Positions 34,930 to 43,811 of a stretch of 64,000 nucleotides of DNA are shown here, in pieces; the stretch's first letter is position 1; the number at the start of each line of letters is the position of its first letter. Under the pieces are notes generated by a model that was given only the letters and a program-made list of their open reading frames with translations, did no database searches and was not told the DNA's origin. Made by a program: the position numbers and the translations under genes. This DNA is from Streptomyces tubercidicus (GTDB lineage: Bacteria > Actinomycetota > Actinomycetes > Streptomycetales > Streptomycetaceae), in the NCBI RefSeq assembly GCF_027497495.1, contig NZ_CP114205.1:558001-622000 (forward strand), given 5' to 3'.

Positions 34930-36129
34930 ATGACATTTGCGACTTCTGCCGCCCGCATACCTGTGGTGACCGTCGTCGACCCCCGCCTGAAGACGACGAG
35001 TCTCTGCCTCGGAGTGGGGTACGGCTCGCGCCACGACCCACCGGGTTGCGGTGGTCTGGCACATATGCTGGAGCACCTGCTGATGTCCGCTCCCGTCGGC
35101 ACCGTCGGTCCCCTGGTCCAGCACCTGGAGCGCTTGGGCGGCACCGCCAACGCCGAGACCGGTCTGGAACAGATGCTGTTCTACACGCAGGTAGCGGCCG
35201 AGGACGCCGAGGAGGCACTGGACCTCTTGCTGCGTGGCGTGCTCACTCCCGAGCCGGACGCGGCGACGCTGGACAGCGAGCGCACCGCGGTGCTTCAGGA
35301 GCTGGCGGCGGCCGAGGCCGACCCCACGGACACGGTCCAGGACGCATTCCTCGCCGCGCTCTTCCCGGACCACCCGCTGGGCCGCCCCGTGGGCGGAACG
35401 GTCCCGGAGATCGGTCGTCTCGATATCGACACCGTGCTGGGTGCGCACCGTTCCCTCTTTCTCCCCTCCCCCATGGTGCTGACGGTCATCGGGCCCGAAA
35501 TCCCCCGTATACCAGCCGAATTCGCACAGGCGGAATACACCGCGCCCGCACCCCGTCCCGAATTCCCCCTCGGTCCGGTCAGGGCGGCGGAGCACGCCTG
35601 GCCCGATGAATTCAGCTGGGTCGCCGTCGGCGGTCGCTCCCCGAGCATGTCGGACGACGCCGGGCGGCAGTGCTACGCGGTGCTGGCGAATCTGATGGGC
35701 GCCGACGCCTGTTCGCTGCTCTACCGCGAACTCAGGGTGTCCGCGGGCCTGGCGTACGCCTTCCAGGCGTGGGACCGCGGCTATGCCGAATCGGGCGCAT
35801 GGCGCGTACTCGTCGGAGTGGAGAGCGGCAACGGGGCCAAGGCGGTCGATGTGGTGGTCCGCGTGCTGGACGAACTGGCGACGGACGGCCCCACCGACAC
35901 CGATCTCGATGCGGCCCGCCGCCGGGCCCGTATGAGCCTGATCCTCGACGCCGAGACCCCTCTGGAGCACGCCCGGCTGCTGGCCTACCGGAGCCTGGAC
36001 CGGACATCCGGCTGGGACATGGAGCGCGAACTGCGCTTGATCGCCGACGTCACCCGGGACGACATCCGGGCAGCGGCCGCGCACATCCGATCGGGCCTGG
36101 TCACCGTCGTGCGCCCGGAGCCACGGTGA
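34930..36129 (+). CDS. M16-family zinc metallopeptidase
   Basis: A 399-residue pitrilysin/insulinase-type peptidase. The inverted zinc motif HMLEH is at 45-49 (GGLAHMLEHLLM), and E124 (TAVLQE) falls at the right distance for the third ligand, so it should be active. The C-terminal half has the second, non-catalytic M16 domain (FSWVAVGGRSPSMSDDAG, LYRELRVSAGLAYAFQAW). One subunit of about 400 residues suggests a homodimer, as in processing peptidases. Probable substrate: the 19-residue peptide, or a longer precursor. The ATG at 34930 has GAGGAACC before it; an upstream in-frame start would overlap the hairpin. The next gene starts on its stop codon (GTGA overlap). Confidence 0.85.
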   Translation: MTFATSAARIPVVTVVDPRLKTTSLCLGVGYGSRHDPPGCGGLAHMLEHLLMSAPVGTVGPLVQHLERLGGTANAETGLEQMLFYTQVAAEDAEEALDLLLRGVLTPEPDAATLDSERTAVLQELAAAEADPTDTVQDAFLAALFPDHPLGRPVGGTVPEIGRLDIDTVLGAHRSLFLPSPMVLTVIGPEIPRIPAEFAQAEYTAPAPRPEFPLGPVRAAEHAWPDEFSWVAVGGRSPSMSDDAGRQCYAVLANLMGADACSLLYRELRVSAGLAYAFQAWDRGYAESGAWRVLVGVESGNGAKAVDVVVRVLDELATDGPTDTDLDAARRRARMSLILDAETPLEHARLLAYRSLDRTSGWDMERELRLIADVTRDDIRAAAAHIRSGLVTVVRPEPR

Positions 36130-36959
36130 GCGCGACGGCCTGCCGCGGCTATCTGGCCGCAGCCGACGACGCCGGGCTCCTGCAGCATCTCCACGGTCAT
36201 CCGTTTGTGGCCGGTGAGCGGCATGATCCGCTGTTGGAAGAGCGGCAGTTGCTGATCGAGTTCTGTGCGACGGACCTCCTGACTGTCCCTCATCGAGTCG
36301 CTGAGGTAGTCGAGTTGGCCTCCCATGGAGCCCCGGGTGCGGATGCGATCATGGTGCGTGCCCCGGAATCCGTGCGGCTTCCCGGACCCTGGCGTCGGCA
36401 CACCACCTACGTACAGTGCTCGGGCCCGCTCCGTGCGACGCCTTCTCCCGCACCGGGGCTGACCGTTCGCCGGGCCGAGCCGGGGCGGGACGACGCCGAC
36501 GTGGCACGCTGGCTGGCGAAGGCGTTTGTCGACGGCAGTGCGGATCACGGTGTGACGGCCGACGGCGGAGTGGCCGACGGCCTCGCTCGCGAGTTCCTCG
36601 ACGCTCCCGACCGGGTCTCCTACGTGGCCTGCCTCGACGGTCGTGTGATCGGGCACGCCACCCTGCTGTGCGCGGCCGACGATCCCGTGACGGGTCGTCA
36701 GTATGTGGATCTCGTGGACGTGCTGGTGGAGGCGGAGGACGCGGTGCGCCGGCAGGCGACCGGCATGCTCACCGAAGCCGCCTCGGTCCACGCCCACGGG
36801 CTGGAGCTTCCCCTGCTCGGAAGCGTCATCCACCCCGCCTCCCCCAGCGGCCCCGGGGACGGCGACCGGATCGTGACCTCGCTGGTCGCGCGCGGCTGGG
36901 CCATCGACCACGTGTTCTGGCATCTGCCGGGAGCCAACGGCGAGAAAGACGGTACGTGA
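36126..36959 (+). CDS. GNAT-family acetyltransferase (277 residues) with N-terminal extension
   Basis: The GTG at 36126 overlaps the peptidase stop by 4 bp. The first 115 residues are not recognised. Residues about 115-270 look like a GNAT fold: LTVRRAEPGRDDADVARWLAKAF, SYVACLDGRVIGHATLLC, VDLVDVLVEAEDAVRRQATGM (acetyl-CoA region) and VTSLVARGWAIDHVFWHL. In an operon with a Lys-rich peptide, N-terminal or lysine acetylation of that peptide is a reasonable guess (inference). The acetyl-CoA loop is not a clean Q/RxxGxG/A, so activity is uncertain. Confidence 0.65.
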   Translation: MSATACRGYLAAADDAGLLQHLHGHPFVAGERHDPLLEERQLLIEFCATDLLTVPHRVAEVVELASHGAPGADAIMVRAPESVRLPGPWRRHTTYVQCSGPLRATPSPAPGLTVRRAEPGRDDADVARWLAKAFVDGSADHGVTADGGVADGLAREFLDAPDRVSYVACLDGRVIGHATLLCAADDPVTGRQYVDLVDVLVEAEDAVRRQATGMLTEAASVHAHGLELPLLGSVIHPASPSGPGDGDRIVTSLVARGWAIDHVFWHLPGANGEKDGT

Positions 36960-36960
36960 G

Positions 36961-38022
36961 ATGGACCTTTCGATGCTGTACGACGTCTTGGACGTGCCCG
37001 AAGAGGACGGTCTGGGACGCCTGCTCTTCGCGGCACGCAAGGAGCACTACGCCTTGCAGTACCTGATGCTCTCGGCGGTCCGCCAGGAGGGCATCGCCAT
37101 GAGCGACGCGGCCCGCCATGAGCTGGAGCGGGCCGAACGGCGCGCCCTGCGCTACGGGCAGATACTCGACCGGGTCGCGGCGCGGGTTCCGGTGTCCCCC
37201 GTCAAAGGGAAGCTGATTGCCCGCAGTTACCCCAAGGGTCTGCTCCGCCCGCAGGGCGACCTGGACCTGGTGACCGGCGGCGAGGCCGATCTGTGGCGCG
37301 CGGTACATGTGCTCATGGCGGACAAGCCGCTGTACGTAGGAGTCTCCGTCCTGGGCGCGCCCACCCGCCACCTCGTGGTGACACTCACCTGGGCTCCGGA
37401 GGACCGGCTCCTCGACCCCGAGATACGCGTCGAGGTCTGTACGGCCGCTCTCGTCGGCGACGACGGGGCCGTCCCGATCCGTGCGGAGCTGCCGGAGGAC
37501 GTACCGACCGCCAGTCTTCTCGCGCTCGCCGAGGAGCGGTTCCAGCGCACGTTCTATGCCCGGGATGCCATCGACCTCTACATGATCGGCCAGGCGCCCT
37601 GCCCCGAGGTGCCCGAGATCGCCCAGGCAGCGCACGAGTATCAACTTGCCCCCGAATTGCAGGAGTTGGTCCTGTACGCGGAGCAGCGCGTTCCCCTGGG
37701 GCGGCTGGCCGGGCTGGGTTCGGCCCTGGAGGAGTACGACCGCCAGGAGCGCCGTCGCCGTGCCGACCACAGTGCGCCCGTTGCCGGACCGGGGGGCACC
37801 GCCGACGCGCTCGCGCAGGGCCGGCCGCTGTACGGCATGCCGCTGAGGAGCGCCGAGAACCGTGCGGACTGGGAGCGCTCGCAGGTTCATCTCTTCGGGA
37901 ACAGCGGCCTGTTGCGCACACCCGTCGGTGACTATCTCCTGGTCGCCGACGAGGTGGTCGGGCAAGCGGAGTACGACGCAGCACAACGGGAGCTCGACCG
38001 CCTGGCGGAGGAGGCACGGTGA
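36961..38022 (+). CDS. Nucleotidyltransferase-like protein (NTP_transf_5 type)
   Basis: A 353-residue protein. Residues about 80-108 read PVKGKLIARSYPKGLLRPQG then DLDLVTGGE. This is the K-G...Y-P...R...D-x-D pattern of the uncharacterised nucleotidyltransferase family PF14907, some members of which accompany lasso-peptide and other peptide biosynthesis genes. The D-x-D pair could hold metal. The N-terminal 75 residues are helical (RKEHYALQYLMLSAVRQ); the C-terminal third is Ala/Glu-rich and not recognised. It starts 1 nt after the GNAT stop and overlaps the ABC ATPase start by 4 bp. Possible role: nucleotidyl or phosphoryl transfer to the peptide. Confidence 0.6.
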   Translation: MDLSMLYDVLDVPEEDGLGRLLFAARKEHYALQYLMLSAVRQEGIAMSDAARHELERAERRALRYGQILDRVAARVPVSPVKGKLIARSYPKGLLRPQGDLDLVTGGEADLWRAVHVLMADKPLYVGVSVLGAPTRHLVVTLTWAPEDRLLDPEIRVEVCTAALVGDDGAVPIRAELPEDVPTASLLALAEERFQRTFYARDAIDLYMIGQAPCPEVPEIAQAAHEYQLAPELQELVLYAEQRVPLGRLAGLGSALEEYDRQERRRRADHSAPVAGPGGTADALAQGRPLYGMPLRSAENRADWERSQVHLFGNSGLLRTPVGDYLLVADEVVGQAEYDAAQRELDRLAEEAR

Positions 38023-38984
38023 CGGCCCTGGAAACGCGCGGGCTGACACGGCGTTACGAGGGCAGGAACTCGCGTAAGGCCGGCACGGACGCCGTCCACG
38101 CCCTGTCCGAGGTGGATCTCACCGTGGAACGAGGCGAGATCTTCGGTCTGTTGGGGCCGAATGGCGCGGGCAAGACGACGCTGTGCCGCATCCTGTCGAC
38201 CGTTCTGCTGCCCACCTCCGGTACCGCCCAGGTGATGGGTCATGACGTGGTCCAGGATGCGGATCGCGTCAAAAGCACCATCGGTATCGTCTTCGGCGGC
38301 GACCGCGGTCTGTACGCACGGCTCACGGTCCGCGACAACCTGCGGTTCTGGGCGGCGCTTTACGGCCTGCACGGCCAGGCGCTGCGGCAGCGCTGCGAGG
38401 AGCTGCTGGAGCGCATGGGTCTGTCGGACCGCGCGGCCGATCGGGTGGACACCCTCTCCCGCGGTATGAAGCAGCGTTTGCACCTTGCCCGGGGGCTGGT
38501 CGCCGACCCGCCGCTGCTCATCCTGGACGAACCCACGGTGGGCATGGACCCGGTGGCCGCCCATGACTTCCGCACACTGATGTCACAGCTGGAGGCGGAC
38601 GGCCGTACCGTGCTGCTCACCACGCATGACATGGCCGAAGCGGAGGCGGTCTGCGACCGGGTCTCCCTCATGGACCACGGCCGGATCCTCGCCACCGGGG
38701 CGCCCGCCGAGATCGGCGCCGAGATCTCCCGCTATGAGCGGGTGGAGGCGAGCGGGGTTCCCGAGACGGTCGCGGCGGACCTCAACGCGCTGCCCGGCGT
38801 GATCTCGGTCCGGACCATCGCCGAGGACCGCACCCGGATCGAGACAGCCGACGCCTCGGCCACCCGGCTCGTGATGCGACGCCTGGTGGACGCCCACGCC
38901 ACGGAAATCTCCGCCGGACGGCCCTCGTTGGAGGAGGTATACCTCCACATCATCGGCGACCGGGGCATGGCGGTCGACACATGA
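38019..38984 (+). CDS. ABC transporter ATP-binding protein (ABC-2/DrrA type)
   Basis: A 321-residue ATPase with all motifs intact: Walker A GPNGAGKTTL, Q-loop region IGIVFGGDRGLYARLTVRDN, signature LSRGMKQRLHLARG, Walker B LLILDEPTVGMD and switch histidine TTHDM. The DrrA-like C-terminal extension (after 235) contains SLEEVYLHI. GTG start overlapping the upstream stop. It pairs with the two ABC-2 permeases that follow to form an exporter, most likely for the peptide product of this operon. Confidence 0.88.
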   Translation: MTALETRGLTRRYEGRNSRKAGTDAVHALSEVDLTVERGEIFGLLGPNGAGKTTLCRILSTVLLPTSGTAQVMGHDVVQDADRVKSTIGIVFGGDRGLYARLTVRDNLRFWAALYGLHGQALRQRCEELLERMGLSDRAADRVDTLSRGMKQRLHLARGLVADPPLLILDEPTVGMDPVAAHDFRTLMSQLEADGRTVLLTTHDMAEAEAVCDRVSLMDHGRILATGAPAEIGAEISRYERVEASGVPETVAADLNALPGVISVRTIAEDRTRIETADASATRLVMRRLVDAHATEISAGRPSLEEVYLHIIGDRGMAVDT

Positions 38985-39751
38985 GGATCTTCGTCACCGC
39001 CGTCCGCTTTCAGCTGCGGCTGATCCGCCGCTCCCCCGACACCATCCAGGTCTGTGTGACCGCTCCGCTGGTGACCCTCGTCGTCATGGCGATCAGCGAA
39101 CACGCCGGACGCACTGACCTGTCCCCGTACGCGGTGGTCGCGCCGACTCTGATGTCGCTGTGGCTGCTGGCGCTCTACACCGCCGGCGAACTGATCAGTG
39201 AGGAAAGGGCACTTGGCACGCTGGAGGGGCTGGTTGCCGCGCCGGTCAAGCTCGGCACCCTCGTCATGGGCCGACTGTGCGCGGTGACGGCGGTCGGCAT
39301 GGTCGCCTTCGCGGAATCCTGGCTCATGGCGGGGGTCGCGTTCGGTCGCTGGCTGGAACTCCCCCATCCGTGGGTCACCGTGGCCTGTGTGCTCGCCACG
39401 GGGCTGGCGACGGCCGGTACCGCGAGCATCCTCTCCTCGCTGTTCGTCCTGATGCCCTCCGCCCGGATCATTCAGAACACCCTCAGCTATCCGTTCTACC
39501 TGTTGGGCGGCGTGCTGGTGCCGGTCAGCTTCCTGCCGGACTGGCTGCGGCCCGCCTCACAGGTGATGTTCTTGTCCTGGTCCGCCGACCTGCTGCGCGA
39601 CAGCCTCGCATCCGGGCCGACGTCGCACGTCGTCCCGAGGCTCGCCGTCATCCTCGGACTCGGAGCTGTGGGTGCCGCTATCGGGCTGTTCCTGCTCCAC
39701 CGGGTCCTCCATCGGGTACGCCGCATCGGCACGCTCTCCCAGGCCGCGTAA
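38981..39751 (+). CDS. ABC-2 type permease, subunit 1
   Basis: A 256-residue membrane protein with six hydrophobic segments: two early ones, GRLCAVTAVGMVAFAESWLM, the TGLATAGTASILSSLFVL re-entrant region, YPFYLLGGVLVPVSFLPDWL and the C-terminal helix. ELISEERALGTLEGLVAAPV is the usual coupling helix of ABC-2 permeases. Its ATG overlaps the ATPase stop by 4 bp. Together with the next gene it forms a heterodimeric channel. Confidence 0.82.
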   Translation: MRIFVTAVRFQLRLIRRSPDTIQVCVTAPLVTLVVMAISEHAGRTDLSPYAVVAPTLMSLWLLALYTAGELISEERALGTLEGLVAAPVKLGTLVMGRLCAVTAVGMVAFAESWLMAGVAFGRWLELPHPWVTVACVLATGLATAGTASILSSLFVLMPSARIIQNTLSYPFYLLGGVLVPVSFLPDWLRPASQVMFLSWSADLLRDSLASGPTSHVVPRLAVILGLGAVGAAIGLFLLHRVLHRVRRIGTLSQAA

Positions 39752-39759
39752 GGACCGTC

Positions 39760-40557
39760 ATGCACCTTCACCCCGCTCAGGTCGTCCGGCACAGCGCGGC
39801 GAATGCCTTCGCCGACATGCGCGCCATCTACACCTGGAAGACATGGACCTTCGGGTGGCTCGGCCGGATGCTGGCCCAGGTCACCTTCTTCGCGCTGCTC
39901 GGGCGGGCGACCGGTGGCCCGGGGCAGGTCACGTATCTGGTCATCGGCAATTCGCTGATGACCTGTGTCATCGAATCGCTGACGGTGGTCGCCTCCAGCA
40001 CCTGGGAACGCCAGTCCGGCACGCTGGCCCTGCTCGCCGCGGCCCCGGTCAAACCGGTCTGGGTGTTCTGCGGCCGCAGTCTGCAGTGGCCGCTGAGCGG
40101 CACCGGAACCTCACTCGTGGCACTCCTCGGGCTCGCTCCGCTCTTCGGGGTGACCTGGCATATCGAGCAGATTCCCCTCGTGGCGGCCCTGGTCGTCATC
40201 ACCGCGGTCACCACCTATTTCCTGGGCCTCGCCCTCTCGGCGTTCGTCCTGAACGCCGGCGGCCTGCGCAATGTGGTGACCAACGCCGGCTATCTGCTCA
40301 TGATGGCGATCTGCGGCGTACAAGTACCCGTCGGCTTCTGGCCGCAGTGGGTGGGCTGGATCGCCCAGACGATCCCGCTCACCCACTGCCTGGCCGCACT
40401 GCGCTCGGTCGTGGCGGGCGCACCCCTGACCGTGGTGGGCGCCCACACCGCAACGGGAGTGTTGATCGGGCTGCTGTGGCTGGGAGTCGCCTACCTCGCT
40501 TTCGACGCACTGCTTCGGCGCGGCCGACGCGCCGGAACAATCGACTTCACGGACTGA
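39760..40557 (+). CDS. ABC-2 type permease, subunit 2
   Basis: A 265-residue six-TM ABC-2 permease. It has the coupling segment STWERQSGTLALLAAAPVKP, a VITAVTTYFLGLALSAFVLN segment, the GYLLMMAICGVQVPVGFWP loop and IAQTIPLTHCLAALR before the last helix. The ATG at 39760 lies 8 nt after the stop of subunit 1. It is the last gene of the operon; the regulator on the opposite strand ends 36 bp beyond it. Confidence 0.82.
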   Translation: MHLHPAQVVRHSAANAFADMRAIYTWKTWTFGWLGRMLAQVTFFALLGRATGGPGQVTYLVIGNSLMTCVIESLTVVASSTWERQSGTLALLAAAPVKPVWVFCGRSLQWPLSGTGTSLVALLGLAPLFGVTWHIEQIPLVAALVVITAVTTYFLGLALSAFVLNAGGLRNVVTNAGYLLMMAICGVQVPVGFWPQWVGWIAQTIPLTHCLAALRSVVAGAPLTVVGAHTATGVLIGLLWLGVAYLAFDALLRRGRRAGTIDFTD

Positions 40558-40593
40558 CGCATGGCCGTCTTCACCACCGGAGCGTCCGTCGCC

Positions 40594-41916
40594 CTACGAG
40601 ACCTCGCGGTTGCACCCACAGATGCACGAGAGCGATCCAGCCGGTACGTCGGACAATTCACCCGCATAAGCGGCGAGCAGGGAGTTGCACCGATATCTGC
40701 CTGGTTCCGTCGGCACCAAGAGGTTCGCCTGGTACAGGGCGTCCAGGCGCTGTGTGGCGACGCCCGCCGGAACACCGAGAAGGCGAGCAGCGTCACGGGG
40801 AGTGATCTCCTTGTGCAGGTGGGCGCACATCACTTGAAAGGCGTGCGCGACGCCCTCGTCCAACGCTTGATACGACCAGGAGAACGCCGTACGAACCGAG
40901 GAGGCCGGGTCGTGCAGGCAGCTGAGGAATTCCAGGAGATTTGACTCCATCACCGTGATCATCTCGGCGAGGGAGGAGTACTGCCCGGTGGAATAGTGCT
41001 CGGCTGCGATACGGACGGCCAGCGGCAGATGGCCACAGAGCCGGACGACATGGCGGAGCGCTTCGGGGTTCTCATCCCGTAGGTCACGGGTGCTGGCGTG
41101 GCGTAACAGGGTGGCGGCCTCGTCGGGCGACAGTGGCTCCAGGGTCAGCCGTGACGCCCCGTCCCTGGCCACGAGCCCGCCCAGCCGGTTCCGGCTGGTG
41201 ACGAGGACCGTGCAGTCGGGTGTGTCGGGCAGCAGGGAGCGCACCTGGTCGGCGGTGGCCGCGTTGTCCAGCACCATGAGCATCCGGCGTCTGCTCACCA
41301 GGTTCCGGTACATCGCGGCGCGTTCTCGGACCGTGACCGGAACCGCGTCGGGAGCGACACCCAGCAAATGCAGAAAGCCGGCCAAAGCGTCGTGCGTGCC
41401 CAAGGGTTCTTTCTCAGGACCGTGACCGTGCAGATCCTGGAAGAGAATGCCATCGGTGAACTCAGCCGCATGCCGATGTGCCCATTGCAGCGCCAGCGTT
41501 GTCTTCCCGACGCCGGGCGCACCGTCGATCACCATGATCCGCGCCGTTCCCGCGCGGTCCGCACACTGCTTCTGTACGTCCAGGTCAACATGCGACAGCT
41601 CGCGCTGGCGTCCTGTGAAGTGACGGGCGGTGGGAGGAAGCTGGATCGGCGACGTGGCCTTTTTGCGGGGCCGCCGGCCAACTCCCGAGGCCGAGTAGGC
41701 GAGGATCAGCTCACCCTCCGCCTGCAGAATCTCGTCACACCGGACGGCGAGACCCTTGGAGGCATTTTTCTCGCCGGTTTCTATCCTGCTCAAATACCCC
41801 TTGCTGTAGTGCACCAGCTTGGCCAGTTCCCCCAGGGACAGCCCCAGCTTGGTGCGATACAGCCGTAATTTCCCGCCGAAGTGAACTTCTTCCGTACGAG
41901 AATCCACCTGCTGCAC
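40594..41916 (-). CDS. XRE-type HTH - NB-ARC (STAND) regulator
   Basis: A 440-residue protein. An N-terminal XRE helix-turn-helix (KLGLSLGELAKLVHYSKGYL, SRIETGEKNASKGLAVRCDE) is joined to an NB-ARC ATPase: FTGRQREL, Walker A GAPGVGKTT at 132-140, MLMVLDNAATADQ as Walker B, TSRNRLGGL as sensor and CGHLPLAVRIAAEHY as GLPL-like motif. It ends shortly after the winged-helix part, lacking the TPR/WD sensor that most such regulators carry, and its last residues hold three cysteines (CICGC). It converges on the peptide/ABC operon and is its likely regulator; a short sensor-less STAND protein could respond directly to a small peptide. Confidence 0.82.
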   Translation of the reverse strand: MQQVDSRTEEVHFGGKLRLYRTKLGLSLGELAKLVHYSKGYLSRIETGEKNASKGLAVRCDEILQAEGELILAYSASGVGRRPRKKATSPIQLPPTARHFTGRQRELSHVDLDVQKQCADRAGTARIMVIDGAPGVGKTTLALQWAHRHAAEFTDGILFQDLHGHGPEKEPLGTHDALAGFLHLLGVAPDAVPVTVRERAAMYRNLVSRRRMLMVLDNAATADQVRSLLPDTPDCTVLVTSRNRLGGLVARDGASRLTLEPLSPDEAATLLRHASTRDLRDENPEALRHVVRLCGHLPLAVRIAAEHYSTGQYSSLAEMITVMESNLLEFLSCLHDPASSVRTAFSWSYQALDEGVAHAFQVMCAHLHKEITPRDAARLLGVPAGVATQRLDALYQANLLVPTEPGRYRCNSLLAAYAGELSDVPAGSLSCICGCNREVS

Positions 41917-42190
41917 TGTTCCATTACCCCCTGTAGGTATGGGTGTTCGATGCGCCGTTTCGATATTGCCGATCTCGTGATGAGTGGCCGGTTTTTCGGG
42001 CGTGCGGGGGCAGGGGGTGGGTGCCTCCGCCGCGATGCCCGGCAGAACGACCTCTGTGCTAGGCGAGTCGGTCTCTTGGGTTCAGACTCCGGCTCCGGCC
42101 GTACCGGCCAACCGCCGTGGCGCCGGAGGGCGTTGCGGCTTGCCCGCAACGCCTCAGCCGACACCTCACGTCGTTCTCGGACCGGCAGGT

Positions 42191-42922
42191 TCAGCTGTCC
42201 GTGCCGTCGCCGGGGACGGCGTCGGTGGGTGCGGTGTGCCAGTTGGTGACGATGGGCTTGTCGACCGTGACGGGACCGGTGGAGACGCTCGCCGGGTTCG
42301 GGTCGGAGGCGCCGATGCCCGCGATGAGGAAGGTGAACTCGGTGCCGCCGTTGCCGTTGGTGGTCTTGGGGTTGATCCCGGCATAGACGGTCTTGGAGCC
42401 GCTGAGCTTGATCGCCGGGCCGACCGCCTGCTCGGCGTTGGCCGCCTCGATGCCCTTGGAGCCGAACGAGACCGAGGGCAGCGCTCCGGGAATCGTGCAG
42501 GTGATACCGGGCTTGGCGCGGGCGGACAGCAGGATGTAGCCGCCCGCCTGGGTCTCGGAACTCGTCGAGAACTTCAGGTCGTTGGCCCCGCAGACCTGCC
42601 CGTAGCCCTTCTTGTCACCGGACGGGGCGGACTGGGACCCCGACGAGGACGAACCGTCCTTCGCCGCCGCTCCCCCGCTCGACGACGCGCCCTGGTTCGA
42701 GGACGACGCCCCTTGGTTCGAGGACGAACCCGTCGACTTACCGCTGCCGGAGCCGTCCTGGGAGGCCTCCCCCGACGACGACGCGGTCGCCTTGGCGCCG
42801 TCGGCGGAGCCCGACCCACTACCGTCAGTCGAACCGCAGGCAGTGACCGTTACCGCAAGCGCTGCACCGGCGGCCGCGGTGAGCGCAACACGTCGGATTC
42901 GGGCGGCATAGCTACGGTTCAC
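42191..42922 (-). CDS. DUF4232-type lipoprotein with Ser/Gly-rich linker
   Basis: A 243-residue exported protein. The signal peptide ends in a lipobox (TVTACGS), so C29 is likely lipidated. Residues 30-105 are a low-complexity Ser/Gly/Asn linker with SSNQGAS-type repeats. The C-terminal domain (CGANDLKFSTSSETQAGGYI, ITCTIPGALPSVSFGS) has the two-cysteine beta-sandwich pattern of DUF4232. The GTG at 42922 starts the signal peptide (VNRSYAARIRR). Surface protein of unknown function; no operon partner. Confidence 0.8.
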   Translation of the reverse strand: MNRSYAARIRRVALTAAAGAALAVTVTACGSTDGSGSGSADGAKATASSSGEASQDGSGSGKSTGSSSNQGASSSNQGASSSGGAAAKDGSSSSGSQSAPSGDKKGYGQVCGANDLKFSTSSETQAGGYILLSARAKPGITCTIPGALPSVSFGSKGIEAANAEQAVGPAIKLSGSKTVYAGINPKTTNGNGGTEFTFLIAGIGASDPNPASVSTGPVTVDKPIVTNWHTAPTDAVPGDGTDS

Positions 42923-43119
42923 TGTTGCTCCTCGATTGCTCAGGGACCCAGAGGACCAGGTCAAAGACCCGCCCCCGTCGTCGGACGTCGCTATCCTCGG
43001 CCGCGCCGCTGCCGAACCGTTGTCGTTTCACTTACGCACGACTAACGCCCGGCCAGAGACGTCCGTCTCTGGGGACCCGTGGGGGAACCAATCGGGTGGA
43101 TGCAGGCGTCCGGAGGGGC

Positions 43120-43653
43120 ATGCATCAAGGTTTCCGACTGCGTGAGGCGACCACCGAGGACGCCGACGTCCTTGCCGACGTGCACACCCGGACCCGGACC
43201 GCGTACTACACCGCGGGCGGCATGTCCGAGGAAGAACTCGCCGACCCGGGTGCATGGAGGGAACGGCGCGACGCCTGGGCGCGGGTGCTGGCGGCATCGG
43301 CGCGCGCCACGCTGGTCGCGGAAGACTTCGACGGGACGGTGGTTGGGCTGCTCACTGCCGGGCCACCGCACCACGAAGACCTGGACGCCTCGACGTACTA
43401 CGAGCTGTACCAGATCGGGGTACTGGCGCACGCCTGGGGGCGCGGGGTGGGTGGGGCCCTGCACCGGGAGTTCGTCGCGCTGGCCGCGGCGGCCGGCTGC
43501 GCCGAGGGCGTGCTGGAGTGCTGGGCGTCCAACACCCGTGCGCAGCGCTTCTACACCCGAAACGGGTGGCGGCCGGATGGAGCGCGCCGTCCAGGACCGC
43601 TGGACCATGACTACGTCCGGCTGCGACTGAGGCTCGTATCGCACAGCTTCTGA
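43120..43653 (+). CDS. GNAT-family N-acetyltransferase
   Basis: A 177-residue acetyltransferase. The start FRLREATTEDADVLADVH is typical, the acetyl-CoA region is IGVLAHAWGRGVGGALHREF (R-G-x-G-G), and the C-terminal beta-bulge is ASNTRAQRFYTRNGWRPDG. GGAGG lies 4 nt before the ATG at 43120. Substrate unknown; small single-domain GNATs of this type often act on antibiotics, amines or protein N-termini. It converges with the MFS-MarR gene. Confidence 0.82.
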   Translation: MHQGFRLREATTEDADVLADVHTRTRTAYYTAGGMSEEELADPGAWRERRDAWARVLAASARATLVAEDFDGTVVGLLTAGPPHHEDLDASTYYELYQIGVLAHAWGRGVGGALHREFVALAAAAGCAEGVLECWASNTRAQRFYTRNGWRPDGARRPGPLDHDYVRLRLRLVSHSF

Positions 43654-43811
43654 GCGGGACTGACGCAATGCCAGAGTCGGGGCGGGACGCAAGGCGGCTA
43701 CCGCGGGCGAGCAGGCGCGTTCCTCGACCAGGTCAGCGCGCCGCCGAAGAAGCCCGCGAGGATGCCTGTGACGGCGAACACCGGGCCTGGCGGGAGGCCA
43801 AGCGAAGGTCA

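Noticed and set aside
34783..40557. PQQ-type biosynthesis because of an M16 peptidase beside a small peptide gene
   Set aside because: The peptide lacks the Glu-x3-Tyr core of PqqA, and no PqqB, C, D or E homologue is present.
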